Notes: generated by a model from the sequence alone, not told the origin. A stretch of DNA of 64,000 nt from Clostridium simiarum (GCF_018919175.1 NZ_JAHLQL010000001.1:806001-870000), one strand, 5' to 3'; counted from the first letter of the stretch, positions 26,928 through 35,983 are shown. Translations and numbers: made by a program.

Positions 26928-27811
26928 TAGCGCATCTCACCTCTTTTCCCTATTAATCTTATTATAAGTATAAATACAAATGAAATTATCATTAACAATA
27001 ATGCCATAGACCATAATGCATTATTCCATTCCGTTCCCATTACGGTATTTCCCATGTCCATTGTTATAGCTCCCGTTAATGTAGATGAAGGTTTTAATAA
27101 GTTTGTAGGATATCTAAGTGCATTTCCTATAACCATTTGCACAGCTAAAGCCTCTCCAAAAGCTCTTGCAAGTCCTAACACTATTCCTGTAGATATTCCT
27201 GTTTTTGCTGAAGGAACTACAATACCTTTTATAGTCTGCCACCTAGTGGCACCTAACCCATAAGAAGCCTCTATATAATCCCTAGATACAGTTTTTATAG
27301 AATCGGAAGCTATACTAGTTATAGTAGGTAAAATCATTACGCTTAATACTAATATACCTGCTAAAAGGCTAAATCCTAAACCCCCAAAATGTGATTTTAT
27401 AAATGGTACCAGTACACTTATTCCAATCCATCCATAAACTACTGAAGGTATTCCAACAAATAACTCCATAGCTGGTTGCATTATTTTTTCTCCTAGCTTA
27501 GGTGATATCATATTCATAAATATCGCAAGGGCTATCCCTAGTGGTGTGCTAATTATAACTGCTCCTATAGATACTGCTGAAGACCCTAATATATATATCA
27601 ATGCACCATATTTACTATCCTCTGGATCCCATTTACTAGAAAATAAGAACTCTAATAAGGATTGATTATTCTGAGTAAATAGTTTTATTCCATTTGAGAT
27701 AATAAAGTATATTATAGATATAGTCAAAACTATAATAAACAAACCACAAATTGTAGCATAGGTTCTGCCTAAATATTCATTTTTTATCTTACTTTTAAGA
27801 CTTCTTTTCAT
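26927..27811 (-). CDS. pstC: Phosphate ABC transporter permease PstC
   Basis: 294 residues from ATG 27811 with six membrane spans. The EAA loop is IEASYGLGATRWQTIKGIVVP, like that of PstA. It is the other half of the phosphate channel. Upstream in-frame ATG and GTG codons (27817 and 27820) lie within or too close to the GAGGT ribosome-binding site. A stem-loop (27854-27886) separates it from pstS, which may let pstS mRNA accumulate above the rest. Confidence 0.94.
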   Translation of the reverse strand: MKRSLKSKIKNEYLGRTYATICGLFIIVLTISIIYFIISNGIKLFTQNNQSLLEFLFSSKWDPEDSKYGALIYILGSSAVSIGAVIISTPLGIALAIFMNMISPKLGEKIMQPAMELFVGIPSVVYGWIGISVLVPFIKSHFGGLGFSLLAGILVLSVMILPTITSIASDSIKTVSRDYIEASYGLGATRWQTIKGIVVPSAKTGISTGIVLGLARAFGEALAVQMVIGNALRYPTNLLKPSSTLTGAITMDMGNTVMGTEWNNALWSMALLLMIISFVFILIIRLIGKRGEMR

Positions 27812-27853
27812 AATCATCACAACCTCAGTAATATATTTATTAGAAGGATTAGA

Positions 27854-27886
27854 GACTGGCTACTTATTTCCTATAAGAAACCAGCC
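27854..27886 (-). other. Stem-loop between pstS and pstC
   Basis: GGCTGG pairs with CCAGTC and, inside, CTTAT with ATAAG on the minus strand. No U-run follows, so it looks like a stabilising or attenuating hairpin rather than a full terminator. Confidence 0.5.
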
Positions 27887-27904
27887 TTTTAATGATATAT
27901 TAAT

Positions 27905-28810
27905 CTATTTATCTCTCGTAACCTTCATATCACTAGTAGGATAGTATCCTAACTTTTCCATTGTCTTTTTAGCATCATCAGTATTAAAAAATTCTATATA
28001 TGCTTTTGTTACACCTGTAGGTTCACCTTTTGTATACATATGTTCATAAGACCATATTTTATATTTATCCGTAGTTATGTTTTCTTTATTCATTTCTACC
28101 CCTTCATATTTAAGAACCTTAATTCCCTCTTTATTTTTTTCATTTGATAAATATGATGAAGCAAGATAAGATATAGCACCTTCTGTTTCTTTAACCGCCT
28201 TTGTTACAGCTCCACTTGAATCTTCTTTTAAAGTTTCTCCTGTGGCTTCTTTAGCTCCATCTAAGGCATATTTTTTGAAAGTTGCCTTTGTTCCTGAAGA
28301 GTCTGGTCTACTTATAAGAGTGATCTTTATATCCTCTCCCCCAACTTCTTTCCAATTAGTTATTTTTCCTGTAAATATACCTATTAGTTGCTGCTTTGTT
28401 AAACTATCTACACTGATTCTAGAGTTAACTACAGTAGCAAATCCAACTACGCATACTTTATTATCAAAAAGTTCCTTAGCTTTATCCGCTTCCAGTTTTT
28501 CCTCTGCAAAAACATCTGAGTTTCCTATATTAGCGTTTCCAGCTGATACATCCTTAAGACCTGTCCCACTTCCGCCACCTTGTACATTTACCACAGCATT
28601 TGGATTTTTTAAGTTAAACATTTTTGCAATTTCTTGTGCTAAAGGCTGAAGCGCCGTGGAGCCTGTTGCTGTTATAGTTCCTTCTATTTTATTCTCATTT
28701 TTATTCTCACTTGCTTTATTGTCTGATTTGCTTGTGCAACCAGCTAAAGTAACACCTATAAATGTTGTAAATAAAGTAGCCGTAATAAATTTTGATATTT
28801 TTTTATTCAT
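27905..28810 (-). CDS. pstS: Phosphate-binding lipoprotein PstS
   Basis: 301 residues. The N terminus is a lipoprotein signal: MNKKISKFITATLF, hydrophobic stretch, lipobox LAGC, so it is anchored outside the membrane. Phosphate-loop motifs are GSTALQPLA near residue 50, GGGSGTGLKDV and later RPDSSGTKATF. Start ATG 28810 has GGAGGT five bases upstream; a longer in-frame ATG at 28831 lacks such a site. It is first in pstSCAB-phoU and is preceded by PHO-box-like repeats. Confidence 0.95.
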   Translation of the reverse strand: MNKKISKFITATLFTTFIGVTLAGCTSKSDNKASENKNENKIEGTITATGSTALQPLAQEIAKMFNLKNPNAVVNVQGGGSGTGLKDVSAGNANIGNSDVFAEEKLEADKAKELFDNKVCVVGFATVVNSRISVDSLTKQQLIGIFTGKITNWKEVGGEDIKITLISRPDSSGTKATFKKYALDGAKEATGETLKEDSSGAVTKAVKETEGAISYLASSYLSNEKNKEGIKVLKYEGVEMNKENITTDKYKIWSYEHMYTKGEPTGVTKAYIEFFNTDDAKKTMEKLGYYPTSDMKVTRDK

Positions 28811-28893
28811 TCCAATACCTCCATATTCCATATGTTCCTTTTATTATTACAGTACTAATATTAATACTTCAAAGTTAATAGCGTATTATTCCA

Positions 28894-28933
28894 CTGTTAA
28901 TTAAAATTAACATAGGTTAAGTTAAGGTTTAAG
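28894..28933 (-). promoter_or_regulatory. PHO-box-like repeats before pstS
   Basis: On the minus strand four TTAA-type units (TTAAAC, TTAACC, TTAATT, TTAACA) recur with 12-, 10- and 10-base steps. This resembles Bacillus PhoP sites, which are TTAACA-like hexamers about 11 bases apart. Confidence 0.45.
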
Positions 28934-28967
28934 AAAATCTCTTTAATTTTAGTATTCTCTTCATTTA

Positions 28968-28998
28968 ATAGTTCTATGCTGAAAACTATCTTTTTTTA
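28968..28998 (+). terminator. Orphan plus-strand terminator-like hairpin
   Basis: ATAGTT (28968-28973) pairs with AACTAT (28984-28989), followed by CTTTTTTTATATTTTTT. No plus-strand gene precedes it. Confidence 0.4.
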
Positions 28999-29175
28999 TA
29001 TTTTTTATGACATTATTTACTTATTGTTATGACTTTATGAGCCTTTCAGATTTCACTTTATAATTATGTTATAAATTTTATTATATAAAAATATAGGATC
29101 ATCTAATTTACTCTTATATAAGTTGACTTTAATATCTTTCTATTTCCATATTTAAACTGTTTTTTAGAAATAAAA

Positions 29176-29196
29176 AAGAACTCATTTAGAGTTCTT
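29176..29196 (-). terminator. Terminator of phoPR
   Basis: AAGAACTC (29176-29183) pairs with GAGTTCTT (29189-29196) over a five-base loop, followed on the minus strand by TTTTATTTC. It overlaps the phoR stop. Confidence 0.8.
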
Positions 29197-30895
29197 CTTT
29201 TATAGGTAAAGTAATTATAAATTCACTTCCTCTTGATACCTGACTTTTAACATCTATATTCCCTTCAAAGCCTAGTACTATATGTTTAACAATAGCTAAT
29301 CCTAAGCCTGTTCCACCATTTGCCCTTGAACGAGCTTTATCTACTCTGTAAAACCTTTCAAAAAGTCTAGGTATATGCTCTTTAGGAATTCCCATGCCTG
29401 TATCTCTTACTTTTATTACACAATTTTTATTTTCTTTTTTTAAGCTTACTAAAATTTTTGAACCTTTATCTGAATACTTTATGGAATTATCTATAAGATT
29501 TATCATCATCTGCTTAAATCTATCTTCACTTCCATATAAAGTTATATGTTTTTCAAGATTTAATGTAATCTCTATATCTTTATTACATGCTGAATTTTTC
29601 ATAAGATAGTAAATATCATTAATCCTCTGTTCTACATCTATTTTAACAAACTTTTCATCTCTATGTTGTTCTATATCAGATAGAGCTAATATATCTTCAA
29701 TAAGTCTTGTTAATCTCTCCGCCTCATCATTTATTATGTTTAAAAATCTATCTTTCTTTTCATCATCATCTACATATCTTAAAGTTTCAGCAAACCCTTT
29801 AATTGAAGTTAATGGAGTTTTAAGTTCATGAGACACATTGGCTACAAATTGGGTTCTCATATTTTCTAATTTCTTAAGATCTGTAATATCTTGAACCACA
29901 GCTACAGTTCCTATAAGTTTATTATTACTTATTATGTTTCCTGTTTTTATTCTTAATTCCTTTTCTGAAGGCCAAAGTATCCTTATCTCCTTATATTCAT
30001 CCTGTCTCTCTTTAAATACATTTTCAAATTCAAAATCTCTTATATGTTCCATTAAATTTTGTCCTATTATATCCTTATCTATTCCAAATATCTTTTTTGC
30101 ATAGGGGTTCATTATAATAATATTATAAGCTTCATCTACAGCTATAACTCCACTATCCATACTTTTAAGTATAGCTTCTAGCTTATTTTGTCTATCTAAA
30201 GCTTCTTTTATAGTAAATTGAAGCCTGTCTGCCATATCATTAAAGGTTATACCTAACTGTCCTATTTCGTCTTCCGTTAATATCTCTACTCTTCTATCAA
30301 GTTCACCTTTTGCAACTCGAGAGGTTAAAAATTGTAGCTCTTTTATGGGTTTTACTATTATATGAGTAAATTTAGAAGATAATAAAAGAGAGATTGTTAT
30401 TACTGAAATTAAAGTAATAACATAGTATTTAAGGTAACCTCTTTGCACCTCTTTCAAGGTATCTACAGCCATAGCTACTCTTAAAATAGAATCATCTTCT
30501 AACTTTATAGCGTTATATACCATGTTCTTTCCCAAGGTACTACTATATCTTACACTGCTACCTTCTCCACTGTTTTTAGCTTCTACAAACTCTTCTCTGT
30601 TCTTGTGATTATCCATAGCGTCTATATCTTTTAATGTATCAAATATAACCTCACCATCAGAATCAATGTATGTTAGCCTAACACTAGAAGTTTTAAAATT
30701 TTCATTTAATATTCTTACTCTTTCTTGTTTATCTTGTAATTTTATACTGTTTTCTATAAGCCTATTATCCATTTCAAGGTTCCGTTTTACAAGATCTACA
30801 TGTTGATAATTCCATATAACCATAAAAAGAGAAGTTACCAAAACCAGACTAAAAATTATTATTCCTAGCACAAAGAACATAATCTTTTTTTTCAT
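29186..30895 (-). CDS. phoR: Phosphate-regulon sensor histidine kinase PhoR
   Basis: 569 residues. Membrane helix 1 is at about 5-27, an extracellular domain at about 28-155, helix 2 at about 157-176, HAMP to about 230 and PAS to about 340. The HisKA helix has the phospho-His in FVANVSHELKTPL. The ATPase domain carries the N box (MINLIDNSIKYS), DTGMGIP and GGTGLGLAIVKH. It phosphorylates PhoP. It begins two bases after the phoP stop, and the pst operon follows, so phosphate is the assigned signal. Confidence 0.92.
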   Translation of the reverse strand: MKKKIMFFVLGIIIFSLVLVTSLFMVIWNYQHVDLVKRNLEMDNRLIENSIKLQDKQERVRILNENFKTSSVRLTYIDSDGEVIFDTLKDIDAMDNHKNREEFVEAKNSGEGSSVRYSSTLGKNMVYNAIKLEDDSILRVAMAVDTLKEVQRGYLKYYVITLISVITISLLLSSKFTHIIVKPIKELQFLTSRVAKGELDRRVEILTEDEIGQLGITFNDMADRLQFTIKEALDRQNKLEAILKSMDSGVIAVDEAYNIIIMNPYAKKIFGIDKDIIGQNLMEHIRDFEFENVFKERQDEYKEIRILWPSEKELRIKTGNIISNNKLIGTVAVVQDITDLKKLENMRTQFVANVSHELKTPLTSIKGFAETLRYVDDDEKKDRFLNIINDEAERLTRLIEDILALSDIEQHRDEKFVKIDVEQRINDIYYLMKNSACNKDIEITLNLEKHITLYGSEDRFKQMMINLIDNSIKYSDKGSKILVSLKKENKNCVIKVRDTGMGIPKEHIPRLFERFYRVDKARSRANGGTGLGLAIVKHIVLGFEGNIDVKSQVSRGSEFIITLPIKEEL

Positions 30896-30897
30896 AT

Positions 30898-31602
30898 TTA
30901 ATCTCCCTTGTACCCCTCATTGAATCTGTATCCTATTCCTCTTATGGTCTCTATGTGTCTTGGGTTTTTATCATCATCTTCTATCTTCTGTCTCAAATGC
31001 CTTATATGCACATCAACAGTTCTTGTTTCTCCGATGTATTCATATCCCCATATTTTATCTAAAAGTACCTCTCTTGTTAAAACCTTTCCTTTGTTTTTAA
31101 TCAATATTTCTAATAGTTCAAATTCTTTAAGGGTAAGGTCAACTTTTTTAGAGTTCTTTGAAATCTCATGTTTTTGAAAATCTATATTAATATTGCCAAA
31201 ATTATAACTTATATCTATAGGTTGACCATTCATTCTTCTTAAAACTGCTTTAACTCTTGCGATTAATTCTCTAACAGAAAAGGGTTTTGTTATATAGTCA
31301 TCTGCACCTAATTCTAGCCCAAGTATCTTGTCTAGTTCTTCCCCTTTAGCAGTTAACATTATAATAGGAATGTGTGCAGTAATATTATCTTTTCTTATTT
31401 CCTTACATACATCATATCCATCCTTTCCAGGAAGCATAAGATCTAGTAATATAAGTTTAGGTAATTCATTTTTTGCTATTTCTATAGCAGCATTTCCATC
31501 CATTGCTATAACTACCTTATATCCTGACTTTTCTAAGTTAAATTTCAATAATTCAACTATATGCTCTTCGTCATCTACTACTAATATTTTTTCCTCTGAC
31601 AC
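30898..31602 (-). CDS. phoP: Phosphate-regulon response regulator PhoP
   Basis: 234 residues of the OmpR/PhoB class. The receiver domain has VVDDEE, the phospho-acceptor Asp in LILLDLMLPGKDGY and the Lys in ITKPFSV. The C-terminal winged helix has TREVLLDKIWGYEY and RTVDVHIRHLRQKIE. The start is GTG 31602, six bases after GGAGGG; a TTG at 31608 would touch that site. It is co-transcribed with phoR. Confidence 0.94.
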   Translation of the reverse strand: MSEEKILVVDDEEHIVELLKFNLEKSGYKVVIAMDGNAAIEIAKNELPKLILLDLMLPGKDGYDVCKEIRKDNITAHIPIIMLTAKGEELDKILGLELGADDYITKPFSVRELIARVKAVLRRMNGQPIDISYNFGNINIDFQKHEISKNSKKVDLTLKEFELLEILIKNKGKVLTREVLLDKIWGYEYIGETRTVDVHIRHLRQKIEDDDKNPRHIETIRGIGYRFNEGYKGD

Positions 31603-31655
31603 AGCCAACCCTCCATATAATTTTATTTGTATAACATTATAAATCTATTAGTCAG

Positions 31656-32372
31656 TTAATCACAAAATATGAAAGAGAATGATCTTCCTGAATTATTTTT
31701 CTGTTTTCTATAGGAATGAAACTTATAAGGCTTTTCACAGTATGTACATAAATTATCAGTGAATATATTTTCTTCAAGCACACCAAAATCTCTTAATTGA
31801 TATTTAAGGCATCTTTCAATATCTAAATTATTCTGGTTAAAAATCTTTTTATCCTTATAAAAATCTTTTTCTTTAAATGCATTCCTAACTTCTTCACCTA
31901 CCTCATAACAACAAACCTTATTATGTGGTCCTATTAAAGCTACTATATCTTCTCCTTTAGACCCATATACCTTCTTCATAGTATTTAAGGTTTTAAGAAG
32001 AATCAGATCCACTGTACCTCTCCATCCACTATGTACCGCGGCAAAACCATTAGTTCCTTTATCAAAAATAAGTATTGGGGCGCAATCTGCAGTAAAAACT
32101 CCTATGGCAAGTTTTTTTTCTTTACAAATAAGAGCATCTCCATCTTGATTATTTACATTATTATAATTTATTATAACATCACTATGGGTTTGATTTAAAA
32201 ACCCCACTTCTTTTAATCCAAAAAGTCTTTTTAATTCATATATATTTTGTAATCCTTCTTCCTCATCCTTTTTAAAAGATATGCCATTGTAGGCGGTAGA
32301 AAAATAAAATTTAGCATTTCCTATTTTCTTGTGTATAAATTGAAATTTTTTATTTATAATAACACTGTTCAC
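31656..32372 (-). CDS. pgeF: Laccase-domain protein of the YfiH/PgeF family
   Basis: 238 residues. The family's zinc ligands are visible: His in LNQTHSDVI, Cys in TADCAPILIF and His in AAVHSGWRGTV. Such proteins were once called polyphenol oxidases. Better-studied members edit mis-incorporated L-Ser in peptidoglycan precursors (PgeF) or act on purine nucleosides. Which applies here cannot be told. The start is GTG 32372 after GGAGAG. Its neighbours nrdR and phoPR give no functional clue. Confidence 0.85.
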   Translation of the reverse strand: MNSVIINKKFQFIHKKIGNAKFYFSTAYNGISFKKDEEEGLQNIYELKRLFGLKEVGFLNQTHSDVIINYNNVNNQDGDALICKEKKLAIGVFTADCAPILIFDKGTNGFAAVHSGWRGTVDLILLKTLNTMKKVYGSKGEDIVALIGPHNKVCCYEVGEEVRNAFKEKDFYKDKKIFNQNNLDIERCLKYQLRDFGVLEENIFTDNLCTYCEKPYKFHSYRKQKNNSGRSFSFIFCD

Positions 32373-32472
32373 AAAATCTCTCCTTTTATTTTATCATCTA
32401 TGAACCTTAATTCTATAACTTTCTTAACATTTAACCTTTTTAACATAGATTTAACATTAAAATATAATATTT

Positions 32473-32499
32473 TAGCCAAACTCTAGGAGCTTGGCTAAT
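32473..32499 (-). terminator. Hairpin after nrdR
   Basis: TTAGCCAA pairs with TTGGCTAA with further AG/CT pairing. The U-tract is weak (AAAATATT). Confidence 0.5.
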
Positions 32500-32501
32500 T
32501 A

Positions 32502-32954
32502 CTATTTACTCATTATTTTTTCTATCTCTTCCATAAAAGAATTTATATCCTTAAATTGTCTATATACAGAGGCAAATCTAACATAGGATATCTCGTCTAA
32601 TTCTTTTAATCTATCCATTATCATTTCTCCTATTAGCTCTGATTTAATCTCTGTTGTCATTTTATTGCTTAAATCTTTTTCTATATCATTAGCTATATCC
32701 TCTATCTGTCTTCTTGATACAGGTCTTTTTTGACAAGCCTTTATTAACCCATTTATTATCTTATCTTTATCAAAATATTCTCTTGTAATATCTTTCTTTA
32801 TTACTAATATAGGAATATCTTCTATTTTCTCATAGGTTGTATATCTCTTCCCACAAGACACACATTCCCGTCTTCTCCTAATTGCCATTCTATCATCTGT
32901 AGATCTAGAATCTACAACCTTACTTTCTTCATAAGCACAGTACGGACACTTCAA
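32502..32954 (-). CDS. nrdR: Ribonucleotide-reductase regulator NrdR
   Basis: 150 residues. The N-terminal zinc ribbon is CPYC...CVSCGKRYTTYE, with the basic RRRR stretch between the cysteine pairs. An ATP-cone domain covers about 45-135 (LVIKKDITREYFDKDKI). With ATP/dATP bound it represses nrd genes. The start is TTG 32954, seven bases after GGCGGGAAG. It lies upstream of pgeF and downstream of ylmC. Confidence 0.95.
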   Translation of the reverse strand: MKCPYCAYEESKVVDSRSTDDRMAIRRRRECVSCGKRYTTYEKIEDIPILVIKKDITREYFDKDKIINGLIKACQKRPVSRRQIEDIANDIEKDLSNKMTTEIKSELIGEMIMDRLKELDEISYVRFASVYRQFKDINSFMEEIEKIMSK

Positions 32955-33027
32955 AGTCTTCCCGCCCTTCTATATAAATTATTACTATAAATTAATTATA
33001 CACATTTTTCAGGCAGATTTCTACATT

Positions 33028-33291
33028 CTATGACTCTTCTTCCTGTTCTATCTTATCATTATCAACTAATATCACATCTACTCCTACCTTAAGTATTTTC
33101 TCCCAAGGAATCTCTATAGTATCCATTTTACTAAACCAAGAATTTTTTTGAATAGGTACTAATACAGAAAGTATCTTATAATTCTCACAATCTATCTTTA
33201 TGTCTCTTATATATCCTAATTTAATCCCTGTATTAATATCTATAACTTCCATAGACCTTATATTGTTTATAGAATGCATGTCCAACTCCAT
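33028..33291 (-). CDS. ylmC: YlmC/YmxH-family PRC-barrel protein
   Basis: 87 residues with one PRC-barrel-like beta domain (MEVIDINTGIKLGYIRDIKID). The YlmC/YmxH family is found mainly in spore formers, often beside sigG. Its role is undefined. Here it lies just downstream of sigG, which fits the family. GGAGGGG precedes the ATG. Confidence 0.85.
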   Translation of the reverse strand: MELDMHSINNIRSMEVIDINTGIKLGYIRDIKIDCENYKILSVLVPIQKNSWFSKMDTIEIPWEKILKVGVDVILVDNDKIEQEEES

Positions 33292-33338
33292 TAAAACCCC
33301 TCCATTTATTTAATTATCTTTTATTTATTAATATCTTA

Positions 33339-33385
33339 TATAAGGCACAAATATTCACCTTATTAAAGGAATATTGTGCCTTATA
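33339..33385 (-). terminator. Hairpin after sigG
   Basis: A 17-bp stem with one bulged A (33339-33356 with 33369-33385) and a 12-base loop starts four bases after the sigG stop. The U-tract is weak, so some read-through into ylmC is possible. Confidence 0.55.
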
Positions 33386-33388
33386 AAT

Positions 33389-34162
33389 CTATATGTATTT
33401 TCTCATATGTTTTAATGCAGTCTTTTCTAATCTAGATACCTGAGCCTGAGATATTCCTATTTCCTCAGCTACTTCCATTTGAGTTCTTCCATCAAAAAAT
33501 CTTAAGTTTAGTATAAGTTTTTCTCTACTATTTAATTTCTTCATAGCTTCTTTTATTGATATATTTTGTAACCAACTATCATCAATATTTTTATTATCTT
33601 TTATTTGATCCATAACATAAATTGCATCTCCACCATCATGGTATATGGGCTCAAATAAGGACACTGGATCTTGTATAGCATCTAAAGCAAAAACAACATC
33701 TTCCCTTGGTATATTAAGTTCTTTTGCTATTTGAGAGATGGTAGGTTCTTTATTGTTTTCATTTACTAGCTTATCTCTAACAAGCAGAGCCCTATATGCT
33801 ATATCTCTTAAAGACCTACTAACCCTTATAGAATTATTATCTCTTAAATACCTCCTTATCTCTCCTATTATCATAGGTACAGCATAGGTAGAAAACTTAA
33901 CATTTTGGCTTAAATCGAAATTATCTATAGCTTTCATAAGTCCTATACAGCCCACTTGAAAAAGATCATCTACATTTTCACCTCTATTATTAAATCTTTG
34001 AATAACACTCAAAACCAATCTTAGGTTTCCTTTAATAAAATCTTCTCTTGCCCTAGTATCTCCATTTTTCATCTCTAGTAACATTTTTTTCATTTCTTTG
34101 TCTTTAAGTACTGGCAATTTAGATGTATTAACTCCGCAAATTTCAACTTTATTGATCATCAT
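33389..34162 (-). CDS. sigG: Late forespore sigma factor, sigma-G
   Basis: 257 residues. Region 2 has RLVLSVIQRF, then GCIGLMKAIDNFDLS and FSTYAVPMIIGEIRRYLRDN. Region 4 is EKLILNLRFFDG with helix-turn-helix TQMEVAEEIGISQAQVSRLEK. The length and start (MINKVEICGVNTSKLPVL) match sigma-G, including the N-terminal part that anti-sigma factors touch. It directs late forespore genes. Its own promoter region has a sigma-F/G-type sequence (34197-34226), so it can be expressed apart from sigE. Confidence 0.95.
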   Translation of the reverse strand: MMINKVEICGVNTSKLPVLKDKEMKKMLLEMKNGDTRAREDFIKGNLRLVLSVIQRFNNRGENVDDLFQVGCIGLMKAIDNFDLSQNVKFSTYAVPMIIGEIRRYLRDNNSIRVSRSLRDIAYRALLVRDKLVNENNKEPTISQIAKELNIPREDVVFALDAIQDPVSLFEPIYHDGGDAIYVMDQIKDNKNIDDSWLQNISIKEAMKKLNSREKLILNLRFFDGRTQMEVAEEIGISQAQVSRLEKTALKHMRKYI

Positions 34163-34196
34163 AACAAAATCAGTCCCTTCAGAGTAATTGCATTTT

Positions 34197-34226
34197 AATT
34201 ATCCCCTGAAGAAACAGATTTTATAC
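34197..34226 (-). promoter_or_regulatory. Sigma-F/sigma-G-type promoter of sigG
   Basis: GTATA (34222-34226), 15-base spacer, GGGGATAATT (34197-34206). This fits GYATA-15-GGnnAnAHTR except for the last base. It lies about 35 bases before the sigG start codon. Confidence 0.65.
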
Positions 34227-34237
34227 TAAAGACAAGC

Positions 34238-34960
34238 TTATAACATTTTGTTTATTTCTTTCTTTAACCTTTTAATTATTCTTTTTTCTAGCCTAGAAAT
34301 ATAGGATTGTGATATACCAAGCATATCTGCTACTTCCTTTTGAGTCTTTTCTCTAGATCCAAATAAACCAAATCTTAATTTTACTATTTCTTTTTCTCTC
34401 TCATTAAGCTTTTCCATAGCTAAAAATAATAATTGTCTATCAACTTCATCCTCTATAAGATTGTAAACCATATCATTTTCTGTACCTAATATATCTGATA
34501 ATAGTAATTCATTTCCATCCCAATCTATGTTTAAAGGCTCATAGAAAGATATTTCTGCTTTTATTTTGCTATTACGTCTTAAATACATTAATATTTCATT
34601 CTCTATGCAGCGGGATCCATAGGTAGCCAATTTAATTTTTTTATCAGGATTAAAGGTATTTACAGCCTTTATTAATCCAATGGTACCTACAGAAATAAGG
34701 TCTTCTACAGACACTCCTGTGTTTTCAAATTTTCTTGCTATATAAACTACTAACCTTAAATTTCTCTCAATTAATGTACTTCTTACACTTTCATCTCCCT
34801 TTATAAGCCTTAATACTAAATCCTCTTCCTCTTCTTTAGATAAAGGGGGAGGAAGTGCATCATTACCTCCAATATAATAAATCTTTTTAAAAAATAATCC
34901 TAATTTTGATATTATCCTATTTATCCATATTCTAATCCTCAATTTGTTAACCCCCTTCAT
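34238..34960 (-). CDS. sigE: Early mother-cell sigma factor, pro-sigma-E
   Basis: 240 residues. The first 27 or so residues (hydrophobic and basic, ending [11 protein letters not shown]) are the pro-sequence cut by SpoIIGA. Region 2 holds [21 protein letters not shown] and region 4 [22 protein letters not shown]. It drives the early mother-cell programme, including spoIVA and sigK. Its ATG overlaps the spoIIGA stop (ATGA), so the protease and its substrate are made together. A TTG 15 bases inside, behind GGGGG, is a possible alternative start. Confidence 0.96.
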   Translation of the reverse strand: MKGVNKLRIRIWINRIISKLGLFFKKIYYIGGNDALPPPLSKEEEEDLVLRLIKGDESVRSTLIERNLRLVVYIARKFENTGVSVEDLISVGTIGLIKAVNTFNPDKKIKLATYGSRCIENEILMYLRRNSKIKAEISFYEPLNIDWDGNELLLSDILGTENDMVYNLIEDEVDRQLLFLAMEKLNEREKEIVKLRFGLFGSREKTQKEVADMLGISQSYISRLEKRIIKRLKKEINKML

Positions 34961-35769
34961 AATATCCCTCTTGATAGTAAAGCAGCATATTCTCCTCCTT
35001 CACTTAAAGGATTGTCACATAAGCATATAATAGCTTCTATTGGCTTAATGGATATCTTTTGATTTTTATTATAAAATAACCGTACAGATTCCGGTTTAAA
35101 GCCTTCTAGATTACCTTTATACCCATTTACAACCTTATAGGGTATTCTGTACTTATCTTTTTCACTTATACTTATATTTCCTAAAGCTTCCTTATAAACA
35201 ATAATTACTGGTAAATTTGTAACTGGCTCTCTTAATTCATTTCCTGTATCTAAAAATCCTTTAAATCCTTTTATTTTTCCTTCATGAACTACTTCAATGC
35301 TATATATCAAGTTGTCTACTATAGCTCTATCTCTTATGAAACCAATTGTTCTGTTTAATATAATATAAAGTATCATTATTGCCATTAAAATATATTTATA
35401 AGAAAAACTATCTAAAGGATTTTTACTATCTATAAAATTAATATTATTTATTCCTATAAAAAAACATAATCCACTTAATATCATAGAGTAAATAATGTAT
35501 ACTATGGATGCTTTTAAAATAAAGGCCAAATCCAGCCTTGCAAAACTTACTACCATAAATACTATAACCAAAGGTATCTTTATGTATATTGAATTAAAAG
35601 CACTTAATTTAGGAACAAACATTACAAATAGATATGATGTAGCAACTACAGCGGCAATTATAGCATTAACTACTTTAACTTTTACCCTCAAAGTATCTGA
35701 GGTTATAAATATTAAAAATAAATTAACTATAAAATTCTCAATAATCAATACATCTAAATAAACCACCAT
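34957..35769 (-). CDS. spoIIGA: Sigma-E processing aspartic protease SpoIIGA
   Basis: 270 residues. Five membrane spans fill the first 140 residues. The C-terminal cytoplasmic domain has the aspartic protease motif [17 protein letters not shown], where Asp is catalytic. It dimerises in the septal membrane and removes the sigma-E pro-sequence after a forespore signal. ATG 35769 is eight bases after GGAG; the earlier in-frame GTG sits within the ribosome-binding site. It forms an operon with sigE. Confidence 0.95.
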   Translation of the reverse strand: MVVYLDVLIIENFIVNLFLIFITSDTLRVKVKVVNAIIAAVVATSYLFVMFVPKLSAFNSIYIKIPLVIVFMVVSFARLDLAFILKASIVYIIYSMILSGLCFFIGINNINFIDSKNPLDSFSYKYILMAIMILYIILNRTIGFIRDRAIVDNLIYSIEVVHEGKIKGFKGFLDTGNELREPVTNLPVIIVYKEALGNISISEKDKYRIPYKVVNGYKGNLEGFKPESVRLFYNKNQKISIKPIEAIICLCDNPLSEGGEYAALLSRGIL

Positions 35770-35790
35770 ATATATCACTCCTTCAAAACT

Positions 35791-35823
35791 ATTATATAAT
35801 TATATGTTTCAAAATTTTGTCAT
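35791..35823 (-). promoter_or_regulatory. Candidate spoIIG-type promoter with long spacer
   Basis: ATGACA (35818-35823) and TATAAT (35791-35796) are 21 bases apart, like the 22-base spacing of Bacillus spoIIG. TGACAAA (35816-35822) over the -35 is a weak match to the Spo0A box TGTCGAA. Confidence 0.3.
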
Positions 35824-35927
35824 TTTATATAGTTTGTGTATATTTTTTTAATTTATTTTTTTACATTTTATACTTTAAAACTCTAATAAAAACCTTTCAC
35901 CTGTATAGTCAAAACTTCATGAAAAAA

Positions 35928-35954
35928 AGCCTTGATGCTAATCACATCAAAGCT
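35928..35954 (-). terminator. Terminator of ftsZ
   Basis: AGCTTTGATG pairs with CATCAAGGCT on the minus strand (35928-35937 with 35945-35954) over a seven-base loop, then TTTTTTTC. Confidence 0.88.
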
Positions 35955-35983
35955 TTTTATATATTACAATATAAACTTTTAAA

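Larger units (their letters stand above)
28811..29185. other. Regulatory region between phoR and pstS
   Basis: A 375-base gap. It contains the end of the phoR terminator, a plus-strand terminator-like hairpin (28968-28998) and PHO-box-like repeats (28894-28933). Then comes an AT-rich stretch where the pstS promoter must lie. No coding signal is seen. Confidence 0.5.
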
